Assembly (NCBI GenBank): GCA_963978905.1
Contig: OZ022259.1
Location: 372,001 to 436,000, forward strand
Reading direction: 5' to 3'
DNA from: Trichostrongylus colubriformis
Lineage: Eukaryota > Nematoda > Chromadorea > Rhabditida > Trichostrongylidae
Length of the DNA: 64,000 nt
The notes under the pieces were generated by a model. The model searched no databases, had not been told where the DNA came from, and saw nothing but the letters and a program-made list of their open reading frames with translations. Below, piece after piece: positions 36,101-46,300 of the stretch. A program made the translations under genes and the position numbers. Within the stretch, counting starts at the first letter, position 1; the number at the start of each line of letters is the position of its first letter.

Positions 36101-37927
36101 CAGGTGATATCGTAGCATTTTGCGCGATATCATCGAGCAAAAACTCATTTCTAATTTCCCATACTCGTACGAGGACTGAATACAGGGAGTTCTATTTCTG
36201 GTGGTTGTGAGGAAATTTGGTTCATTTTTCTTCACTGGTGGGTAAAGCAGGGCTTTTACGTCGTAATACGCGCAGTAACTCTCACAATTTATCGCGAGGC
36301 GTGCCTTTAAATTCACAAAATAAAGCTGTTCAGCGATCAGGAAGGAGGACGAAGCAGGAATCGCAATTGAGGAAGGAGAGGTTTTGGGTTCCATTGATGA
36401 AATAGCCATTTTGGAAAGTTTTAATATGACAATGTTCTGGGAATCTGACAGTATAACACACCCTATCCACAACTTATAATATGCATACATATAACTATTG
36501 CTTCTTCTGTGGCGTTGAAAAGAGGACTTTTACTTGCACAACTAGGCTTTTCAGGAAGGAATTTACCAGTGGACAGCCCTCAGTACGGCCAAGCGAGTGA
36601 CGTATTGGGACCCACTTGAGGATGGAATGAACAGGTCAGCGTCATCAGTATGTCGTTCGAGAAGTTTTGCGGTTTCGTCCACTTTGCTGAATGCTTCTTC
36701 GATTTTTCGCCTGGGTTGCCTATATCATCTTGAAGCCTGTTCCTAGTTTTATCCAACCATGGTAACATTCACGTCCATAAACGAATTTGAACGATTTTAG
36801 CACTTCTAGGAAAAAAGGGTGAAACGACATATGGGCACAGTCTTTCTTCGTACACTCCTCATACCGGCACAAGAAAGGCCCTTTTCATAACCCCATCGTA
36901 ATTGTGATGGAAACTGGATTTTAGACGAGAATTGACGACGATAGGCAATGGTCGGTGGTTGGTAAAGGTCAACGATCTCCCCAATATTTTTTGAAGGCGG
37001 AACAGCAAAGAAAGAAAGTCATAATTTGATGTGGTGTCTGCGATTGGTTCAATCCACCACAGCTCACTAAATCTTGGCGAAACTATCACGGCTGATAAGT
37101 ACGGCAAGGAACTGGGCCAAGTACTTCGGAAGCTGCAAGTTATGAATACGAAGCTAAGAAGAGCGGCCCTATCATTTTCACGGTGTTACACAGCTCTGCT
37201 TCGCAAAAACAGCCTCGAACAAGTTGGATGAATGGGCTTTGAACCTTTCCAGACCCAACCAGCATACACACTTTACATGGCTCTTACCGATTTCCATTTC
37301 TTCAAACTTCTTGATATATTCATTTTTAAAAGAGTATTCAAGATCCAACACAGAGGTCGAAAACCGCAAGGTCTTCCTGAACGACTTGATACTCCTTGTA
37401 ATTTCAACATTACTTCACGGAGTTCATCAGTTTTCTTTTCTGTAATTTTACCATTGGTGAGAGGATAAGAGTTGCGATCGCGATGCAGTCACAAGTAAAG
37501 ATTCAACTAACATTCACCATTCTTTCTATAATCGAATGCACTTCTTTTAATTCAGGTTGAAGGTCACAATAGACACTCCAGCAATTTTTATTATGCTGTC
37601 ACGAGATCCGTACCCTGTTGAATTCCAGTGTATGAGGTCAGCGAGTTTCGAAAAGGGTGTTCAGGCTGACCATTATTATGAAAAAGTTGAATCTAACCGT
37701 ACAAAGGTCCTAACATAATTGGTTACAGTATGCAACAGTCACCGTTTGAAAACATGGTAATGTCGTCTAAAAACGCTCCCTCTTCGTCAACAAAACGTGG
37801 CGGTAACAGAAGGCAACAGCAGCACGGCGTTCGAACGAACAAATGGGTTCGGACGCCCAAGGGAACGAAAGACGCCGAGACCGTGGAAAACGAGGCGATT
37901 TTAGAAAAGTTGCAGAAATTGTCGTAG
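33150..37927 (+). CDS. RPP25: Rpp25-like Alba-domain protein (RNase P/MRP subunit)
   Basis: Exons 33150-33299, 34014-34106, 36555-36634, 37556-37636 and 37729-37927 join in phase to give 200 residues. The Alba core reads VMELHKHTKLGNIIDYVNKF, then RRIIFRGLGRAADKCVSCVE, YQWTALSTAKRVTYW and LKVTIDTPAIFIMLSRDPYP. This is the same order as human RPP25/RPP25L (KIRNL, VFSGSGRAAGKAVSCAE, GLHQLTKLRF, VWVLLSRDPLDP). The C-terminal exon is basic and Ser/Gln-rich (SSTKRGGNRRQQQHG). The family binds RNase P and RNase MRP RNA in the nucleus and acts in tRNA and rRNA processing. Intron 2 contains a deleted mariner. The fourth donor (AG|GTCAGC) is the least certain junction. Confidence 0.87.
33712..33785. 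repeat. 41-bp direct duplication in RPP25 intron 1
   Basis: gcaaaagt followed by agctgtcaacacacttattt occurs twice, 41 bp apart. Confidence 0.7.
34402..35247 (-). mobile_element. Internally deleted mariner (copy D), in RPP25 intron 2
   Basis: Terminal inverted repeats ttaggttggaatataatttc and the mirror of ttaggttggaacataatttc are flanked by TA. The minus strand has a C-terminal transposase relic: VTVDLYCRQLDTVAAKL, HYNARPHATKLTC, LGWTKLP, then FDQKSPDFYKQGICYLP toward 34520. The N-terminal half and the first catalytic Asp are gone. Its terminal repeats differ from those of the 23584 and 38793 elements, so it is a separate mariner family. Confidence 0.82.
35825..36010. mobile_element. Fragment of the TTAA-flanked element family
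   Basis: ttaaagacaccgttagggg, then gtaatataacagtggagaaa, matches the end regions of the elements at 51330 and 62218. Only one end was found. Confidence 0.5.
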
Positions 37928-38046
37928 TTTTTCGAAGCTCTGAGACTGTTTACTGATATCATAATAGTTGTGGTGAGCAATTGGTGAGATTCTGTCCCAC
38001 ATGCGAGGCATTCCCGTATTGGTCATACGCGCGTTATCTAGTGTAA

Positions 38047-38184
38047 GGTCACCTTCATACTTTGCGGTGCCTGGCGGCGGCAGGGCGTGGCTGCGTTTAT
38101 GAGCAGCGAGGTAGAGTGGAACGGGCGGAGACTCAGAGACAACGCAGCCACTCCCTGCCACCTGCGCCTAGTATGAAGGCGGTC
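38047..38184. mobile_element. Harbinger-like short inverted-repeat element (copy 4), downstream of RPP25
   Basis: ggtcaccttcatactttgcg is mirrored by the right end gcctagtatgaaggcggtc. TAA lies on both sides (38044-38046 and 38185-38187). It lies between the RPP25 stop codon and a possible poly(A) signal, so it may be transcribed in the 3' UTR. Confidence 0.75.
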
Positions 38185-38244
38185 TAAGGCAAGCGCCATA
38201 CCAGCCCGTCCATTGTGTTTTTTCTTACCAACTCAAGCTTTGGA

Positions 38245-38250
38245 AATAAA
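38245..38250 (+). terminator. Possible poly(A) signal of the RPP25-like gene
   Basis: AATAAA, 318 bases after the stop codon. It is the first canonical hexamer noticed on this strand; the distance makes it tentative. Confidence 0.3.
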
Positions 38251-38792
38251 CAATGTTGCGTCATTTAAAAGTGTGCTTTTATTGTGTGTATCAGAATGTA
38301 CCAGTACTATGTCGTGTGCATTTCCGTTGCGTGATACGTAGAAATCAGGTTGCCGCTGCAGGGGTGGCGGGCTTGTGTAGTTAAGGCCAGTCAGACGTTA
38401 CGTCTTAGTACGCGAAACCTTGCTACTAATTTTACTTAAACTTTCTGAAGAGTCCAACTAATGTCCTCTTTTTCAGATAGATATTTTTCAATATAGGGTT
38501 ATGTTTGTTCTGTAATATACTACTCGAAAGCATTTCGTTGCTCTTCGAAATGCTATATCTCTCCTTTGCCTCCATTGTGAATTCGGTCGTATTTCAGACT
38601 AACGAGATGGAAGATCTAGACGACAAAGTAGACCAACCTATCAATTATTTGAAGCGCTATTTCGTTGGGAGAATATCAATCAGTCATTAATTCTACACAT
38701 GGTCTCAAAATCTTGAAACTTTCGCTGATTTATTGTCTGAGAAGTCGCGTCAGATGTTTTCAGAATTTGTTCTCACGTCGGAATTTGATGTA

Positions 38793-39670
38793 TTGGATTG
38801 TCCCAAGTATGTAGTATTTTTCCAAAAAAAATCAGTAAGTCTTGTTCACTTCGAGGCAGGTTCAGGCGGTTCAGGAATATGGTAGAACGTTCCCAAAGCT
38901 TTCTAGGAAAACATATATTGACCCACCAGATCTCGTGGAGAGGGCTACAATGCCCGTTGTCGATACCCACCCAACTCGCGGTGTCATCTATGAGCGGTCT
39001 TGCGGCACTAAAACGACGGAAGCTTGCCACCCATCATCGCTGCATTGGGCAAGGGATGTGTGAGCTACGAGACCGTGCAACGCTGGCTCATCAGCTTCAG
39101 CAACGGCGAGATTGACATGAAAGACAAACCCCGCTTGGGACTGTGCTGGTTCTGGGACGCGGAAGGAATGATTTTCCGCGAGGTGCTGGTACAAGGCGAG
39201 ACAGTCACCGCTGCCGTATGCACCCACCAGCTCCAGCAGCTCGTCGTCGCTGTTCAAGAAAAGTGCCGGAAAAGGTCCGCGGTCACCCTTCTTCATGACG
39301 ACGCCCGCTCCCATTTCGCGAAAAGTACCCACGCCAAGTTATAGGAGCTCGGCTGGGATGTGCTGCCCCACCCGCCATACTCTCCAGACATTGCCCCTTC
39401 TGGCTATCACCTTACCCATCCTCTCGAATCCTTCCTGGCCAAGAGGAAATTCGTTGATTATGACTTGCTTGCGAAGGCGATCGCTGACTTCTTCGACTCT
39501 CAGAACCTAGAGTTCTGGGAGAAGGGAATCAACGATTTTCCTATAAAGTGGCAGAGGGTTGTCGATAACAATGGTCAGTACGTTGTTGCCTAATTGTTAT
39601 TTTTTGGACGAAAAAAAAATAAAAAGTGATGATCGAAAAAAAATACTTCAAGACTTTTGCGACAACCTAA
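38793..39670 (+). mobile_element. Internally deleted mariner transposon (copy B)
   Basis: The sister of 23584-24479: the same organisation, TA flanks, a damaged left terminal repeat (ttggattgtccca) and right repeat gacttttgcgacaacctaa. The + strand retains SYETVQRWLISFSNGEIDMK, then VTLLHDDARSHFAKS, LGWDVLPHPPYSPDIAP and NNGQYVVA. It has the same missing middle as copy A. Frame changes near 39030 and a stop near 39342 break the ORF. Confidence 0.87.
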
Positions 39671-39749
39671 TATCTTGAAATTTCCTTCGATTCAGATCCG
39701 AAGATTTTTGTACCGAGACACTGAAAATATGAATGAGCCTTAGGTCGTG

Positions 39750-41010
39750 AGTGGCAACGTAGAACACTTCTCTATCTTCTCCTTCCAAGCATTAGTCGCA
39801 CTCCGCTGCAGGGTCCTCTGATCTCAGACGTCACCACTTTCTCTATTCTATGCGTCCTCTGATGTGGCCTTGAAATCTGTTAGGTCGCTCTATATGACGT
39901 CCCTCTGCCTTCACTTGGAGCTTTTTGCGGACGCTTGCCGGAAGTATTAAAGTTCAGAGCTGTTCTCACTGGGTAGTCCGCTGGCTTCCTCACGACGTGT
40001 CCATACAATCGTAGCTGCCGCTCTCTGATCTTAGCCTGGATAGTGGATGGATGCATGACCACTCTGACGTCCTGGTTGCTGAGGCCCTGTCCAACCACGG
40101 GTGACGGTTGGGACACATAAATCTAGGCCATGACCCTGTGACAGCCTGTGGCCTTTGCCCTGTGACATGAATAATTCAGACAATTTGACTATACAACGGA
40201 ACAGACTTGCAAGGAGGACACGATTTACATGAACAAATTATCTGAATTATTTAAGGCTTAGGTCAAAGGCCACAGGCTGTTACAGGGTCACGGCCTAGAT
40301 TCGTGTGTCCCAACCTACACCCGTCCAACCACATGCCTATTTCGGCGAAGTGTATCTGTCTTCGTGGCTTTTTGTTACAAGCTGACGCTTGCCGCCGGAT
40401 AACATCACAGGCCTTACCACTTCTCGATATACCCTGCCCTCAGCGCTTCTGGAGTGCCATGATGGCTGAGAATTTCTGTAGACTCTCTGCATTTTATATA
40501 TATCGCATTCGTTCAAACTTTCACGGATTCATCCACAATATATCCTCTGTGACTACATCGCCCCACAAGTACTGTAATTTTTTAATCCATGGCTTACTTG
40601 CTGTTCCCATTTCGGTCCACGATCGAATTCGTGGATCGCTCGGAGCTCAGGAATTTGGTCTTTTTACGTTTGGCCTCAAACCATTCTCTGCACTGCGAGC
40701 CTTTGGTACACCTTAGCCTGGAGTGCTTTACTGTCTGCTATCAGGACAAAATTGCGTCAGTGGGTGACACAGCGAGATCTTCCACCATGCTATTTAAAGT
40801 CAGCAGGAAGAGGAAGTGACGGAGCTGGTCCTTGGTCACCACTACCGAGCAGCCACCTCAGTTGCCATGTGGGGTGCGTGTGACTGCTTTAATCTTATCG
40901 TACATGCTTTCTACGAAAAAGAGCAGGTGCACTGGGATTTGTCGGTGCGGAGCCCTTTCCCATTGCTAGACAGAATAGTCAGTCTAGGGCCTTCTCAAGC
41001 CTGAGGAAGG
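39750..41010 (-). pseudogene. RTE-type reverse-transcriptase relic, split by a palindromic element
   Basis: On the minus strand, 41010-40316 reads (with stops) KIKAVTRTPHG, LRHFLFLLTLNSMVEDLAV, FEAKRKKTKFLSSERSTNSI and LQYLWGDV. These correspond to the RT palm and thumb of nematode RTE elements. 40105-39880 reads IRERQLRLYGHVVRKPADYP and FNTSGKRPQKAP, the family's conserved C-terminus. The YADD motif itself is destroyed. The two parts are separated by 40106-40315. Confidence 0.72.
40106..40315. mobile_element. 210-bp palindromic element inserted in the RTE relic
   Basis: ggttgggacacataaatcta at the left end is mirrored by tagattcgtgtgtcccaacc at the right. The inverted repeats are about 55 bp and include gacagcctgtggccttt. 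No ORF. Confidence 0.82.
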
Positions 41011-42178
41011 CCATGTAGCAATGCTAGCACTTTTCTTTGAATAATCCGAATGGCTTTCACGTGCTGCTGTAACCCTATCTCGGCTAACCGCTATCCCTTT
41101 CCTACCTCAACTCCTGCTGTACCACAGTGTTTTCCACGAACAGATCAAAAAGAATATTAATGGAAGGTGTCAACGAGTCTGAAGCACTATCTCCCCCACC
41201 AAACTGTCATAACTCCTGAGAAGGAGGCCCGAATTCAGAGTAGTCTTCGATGCATCTGCTCATCATGAAGGTCGTCCATCATTAAATGACATAGTCCACC
41301 AAAGCTGAAGATACTTCTAAAAATATGGCATCCTACTGCGTTTAGATTTGGGGAAATACGTTCTAATATCATCGTAGAAAGAGCATTTCCTCTTGAGTGC
41401 CATCATCCAGTATCATCTCGACAACAACGTATCTGATCGGGTCATAGCAAACGAAATCGCGTCAAACTTATACGTCGACAACCTCTTCCTGAGAGCAAGC
41501 TCAATAAATGAGGGTATCAAAGTGCGAAAACGTGAAGTCGCTCTTCGAGGACATCAACATCAACATACGAGCATTCGTCTCCGATGAATGACATAAACGC
41601 CGTAATTGCAAACGAGTGATTTTAAGAAACCTCATTTTATTACATTGGCGAACTAAGCGTGGATTCTGGTAATTTTTCCCAACTTTAGGCTTTATTTCGT
41701 CTCCACTACATTTTCAGCAACGGGGAACATTGCTTGTTAACTCCAGTGTAATTGTATTACAATCATTTAGGAGTTGTGGTACAAGTTTCCTCTCAGTAAA
41801 TTGCAGTGCTTCTTTAATAAGGTCCTTTATGTGGTAAATATCACTCACGCAAATCTGAGGGCTCGGTGCTGTGGACCAGTTGCCCGACGCAGAAAATCCT
41901 CGAATGGTTTTCGTTAGGGTGACAGCTAGAGCTCCTGCTCTCCATTGGCAAATTAGCTGCAAGGGGCCGCGCCTAACGACCGTCTCTCGGTGAGGACACT
42001 GTCCCCAGCACCGAGGTCTGCGCTTCTCAGGGTTACGGTGGATGTTTGCCAGGTGTTGAAGTGAGCTCCCTGTTCGTGTTCGCTCTCTGTCTTGTTTTTT
42101 GTTAAATTGATAGATTTCTGGCAGATATCATTGAATTTGAATTTGGTCCGTCTAAGCATTCATTGATATGGATTCTTT
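41011..42178. other. Spacer with a half copy of an inverted-repeat family
   Basis: 41702-41995 ends ggcaaattagctgcaagggg and matches 19398-19946 and 17095-17585. No gene was recognised in the rest. Confidence 0.5.
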
Positions 42179-42570
42179 GGTGCTGCTGGAGTTAAGGGGG
42201 GCCAGTGCACTGTGCTCTGCGTCTCTGACGGAGCGCAGAGAAGTCATAGCGCCTGCCGAATCGGGTTCGAATATTACAAAGAAACGATTTTGATGAAGAA
42301 AATCCGTGCTTTTTTCTATCCTGTGTTAGCCTAAGCCTTGGGAAATGAAATTCCCTTTCCCTGGGCTTAGCGGAATACGCGTAAGTGGCTGTTTAGTCTA
42401 GCTGAAGTAAATTCCTCGTTATATACTCATGGAGGACTAATTTAATCGTTTTCTAAGTTAGTTAGCTGTATCTAGGCATAAAATAACCTTGAGAGTGCCT
42501 ATAAGCAGAAATTGGGCGCTACTTATGCTTTTGTCGAGTGCCCACCCCCCCCCCTAACTCCAGTAGCGCC
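42179..42570. mobile_element. About 390-bp inverted-repeat element upstream of RMND1 (copy 1)
   Basis: The ends ggtgctgctggagttaaggg and ccctaactccagtagcgcc are mirror copies. The internal block ataaccttgagagtgcctat matches, inverted, the copy at 48368-48753. Confidence 0.7.
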
Positions 42571-43357
42571 GATTCTTTTCCCTCTATTTCATTTATAACA
42601 TTATTTACTACCCACATCGCTTATTTATCAGTGAGGTTCAAAAATTCTTTATTTATCTGTGAGATCCAAAAACTGTTTTCGGAAGGTACATTAAACGTCT
42701 TCAAATTCTCTTTTTTTTGCCACGACAAGAACGGACAGGAACGAAAATTCAGGTTGGTGCCAAATCCTTACAGTACACTTGGCGTTGGATAAAGTGTAGC
42801 TGGGCGGTTGCGGACATACTTTCTATTAGACGCCATCCTCCATATGTAATAGTAGTTGCTATTATTTTCCTTTGGTTTGCTTGTACATGCTTGTACAGAT
42901 TGATCTTAGTTTCCTTCAGAGTCTCTTCATTTCTTTGGTGAATCCCACTGACCGAGTAGAAAAACATAAAAGTATCGGAAAAATGAAACGTATGGAGGGT
43001 CCTCTTTGGTAGCGATCGTATTTTTCGCATATTCACGCCAAGCTTCACCTTCGACTTTTCTTCACTCTCTAGGCTAGAGCAAAAGGCAAACCTTAGTTGG
43101 GAACTGTTCATATGCACGATCCGTGGCTGCAGGGATGCCTCGTCTACCGCTTCGCTCTGACCGTTAGCAGTAAAGAACCACCGTGCCGAGAAGCTTGTCT
43201 GTGTAAGTAGTGATTCGATTTGGAAGTCTTGCATTACGACTCCCCGCCGCAAATTGTCCATTATCTGCCATAAAAGACACTTATATTGACGTGTGAAAAA
43301 GCTTTCGATTTGTGTTGTTTCTACATGTGTACTCAATGTGCGACGAGCTAACTTCAG

Positions 43358-43375
43358 CGTTTTGTGCAGGTGCGC
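43358..43375 (+). promoter_or_regulatory. Likely trans-splice acceptor of RMND1
   Basis: GCGTTTTGTGCAG ends at 43369, six bases before the ATG at 43376. No upstream coding exon was found. Confidence 0.5.
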
Positions 43376-46300
43376 ATGGGGATTTTAAGGAATTCTTGTT
43401 CGTTCTTAATGCAGTGCATTGCTCATCCATCAAAATCACGGTTTCTCGCATCCATGATGCATATACCAAGGTGTGTCAATTATCGCATGTAGTTATTGGA
43501 GGTGTGTGCCGAAAGACTATTGTGTTTTAGCACAGATCGTGTGCGGCAACTCCACGTTTCCAGTCCGCTGTGTTGTGTCGAGAAAACAGCTAGGCAACAA
43601 GAGTTTGAACGTGGTCTGACCAATTCTAGAAAGCAGCTGAGAAAACGTCGTCCACTTACATCCCAGGTAAGAAATCTGTGTTGGGCCGCCGTCAGACTGC
43701 GATTTTGCGGTGTCGCGGTTGGCGGAGTTGCGGAGCGTGCGAATGTGCGACGTCGCAAAAACGCAAAGTCTGACGGCGCCCTTAATGACTGCAGGAGTTT
43801 TGGTCTTGGGTAGTGAAAACATTCACGATCGCTTCACAGATGCGAGAACCGGAGGTGATTGCACTAGCCCTGTCGGAGTCTCTTGATCTGCAAGGCATTT
43901 CCACAGATCCTTCTATAACCAACATGTTCGACGTTTCCTATATTGACGATGGTGAGCCATTCACCTTGATATTTTGTGTATAATATACCAGTCGGATCGC
44001 CCAGCTACCGCCGGGCGCTCGTCCTTTTAAGGAGGGCCCGGCTTCGCCGGGCCCCTCTGAGACTTCATATTATCTCTGATCGTGTCTTACATAATGTGTC
44101 ACTCGTTACTACTGATATGGGTAGTAACGTTCCACGCTCCTCGACAACGAATTTGAGATAACAGTACGGTGACTGTTATAACACCCCGTTTGAGCAGCAT
44201 GGCAACTGCACGTACCTTCTGTAAAGATTTCTTGGTACCCAATTTGATAGTCAGCGCAAGAGAGCACATTGTGGCCGAACATTTGATCGAACATATATTC
44301 AGTGATATACCTTCATATTGCTCATTACCGAATATTTTGATGCAAATGTCGCCGATATATAAAATGGGTTTGATCGACAGGATCATCGTTGTGTATGGAA
44401 TCAAGTTAAAATCTTCCTTCCCATGCTGAGAGAATCTCAGCTGAGCTTCCAAATTGGAAAAATGCATAAGTGACGCATTAAAAAACATTTGTGTATAAGT
44501 ATATATCAGTCGCTTTTCATCGCGCCCGTTTCGCACGTCACAGATACCATTCGTGCGCAGTACTGTTCACCCAACTGGTTTCTAATTTGTATTCTTGAAA
44601 ACACTTAGAACGAAGTCGAATCAGTTCATTATACTGTAGATTCACTTCAGTTCATACATAAAATCAAATCAAATAGATCATTACGTTTTCAAATTCAGTG
44701 AGTGCATTCTTCAGAGGTCAGTCAGACGCATCTGTTCATTTTGTCTATACACACTGTATTATTGCCAGGTGGTACCAAAGGAGCCATATGTCGTGGGGTG
44801 GTGCAAAATTATAAAGCTGCTATATATGCTCCCAGGAGTTGTCTGGTCATGACTGTGTAGGCAAGACATGGAAGAAGGACCGATTTGATCGGTTCCTGGA
44901 GTCGAGCCAATTTGCATGTGAATGGCGCTTCTCCAAAGGTCAGTCGAAAACTCCTATCGATCATTTTCACCTCACAATCTATAATATTCCCAGGAGTACA
45001 AAATGAACCAACTTTTGTGGGGCGGTGCAAAATGGCGAAATTGCGATTACGGCGTCTAGGGTCTGCTTTTCCGAGTGGAGCAAAGGAAAGGGGCGTGGCA
45101 CTGATACGTTAAGTTCATCGCGATCTTATTCACCCTCTCCCACAACTGTGAGCGGTAAAGTCTGAAGCGCGATTCCTCTGTACTAAACAGACGTGCCCTG
45201 CACTTCAAGGGCCGCCATGATATCAGCTTTCTTCAATAAGCCGGAGAAGGAAACGGAATCCACAGCCGCCATGACTCCGTAAAGGAATTTGATTAGATCG
45301 ATCGTTAAGCATTATGTGTCGTTCGACATGGAAGCAAACCCATGTGGTTTAGGCAGAGCCGGTACTGCAAACTCAAAGAGTGGAGGACTGCAGTAGAGTA
45401 ATAACGCTAACGCCCGTATGTAAAGAGTGAGTAACATTCATAGAAAATGAAATATGAAAGGGCTGGCGAAACCGGCCCCTCCCCTAAAAAAGAGCTAGGG
45501 ATCCGACTGGTATTCATACGATAATTTTAACAGGAACTACTCAGCGATGTGTTTAGGCAAGGATTATAGTATAACATTGTTGAGTTCACACTTATCCGAA
45601 AATCCATTGATGCCACCCATTAGTCGCAGGAATCAGAGATTGTAACTCCTTATGAGGTCGACCATCGCCTAAGACCCTCTACACACTTTATGATAGCTAA
45701 CTAAGACGTCAATGACTTGCTGTAAAGCTTGAAACTGTTTTTATTTACATAATTACCCGCCCTCGGTCGGTCTAGTCCGAACGGTACCGTTCCTACTACT
45801 ATTTAACTTACCTGCATGCCATTCCGGTGTGCCGACACCTACTGCGACGTCAGCACACCGCAGAATGACGGCGAGGGTACGAAATAGGTGTTTATATAAG
45901 TAGTAGGTGCTATCACAATGATATCATAGCCTTACAGTGATACTCCAACACCCATCAGTCTCTCCCTACCCAAAGCGGTTGCTTTGCTCTATCATTCCCT
46001 TATCACAATCATTCATTTGCGGACGGACAGACATACTTACATACTTACATACCGACCGACATACCGACAAGCAGACGCACAAAGTTACTGGTTTATATAA
46101 TAGAAGGATACCGTGTTGTACGAGTCTGGCTATTTAGATTTTCTTTCAAACACGTGTTTGTTTGAAAACTGCAAAACAACTCTCATTGACGGCCAGTCAA
46201 ATCATATCTTCCATTCTCCCAAAATCAGATTACCAGCGATGATCAGGGGATTACCAAATTTTTTTTTGATTAATGGCGAATGAATCTTTGACGCTAGAGG

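Noticed and set aside
37232..37468. ORF with VFKIQHRGRKPQ as the missing RPP25 exon
   Set aside because: Its phase does not fit the next exon. The 36555-36634 exon matches the family (YQWTALSTAKRVTYWDP) and joins in phase on both sides.
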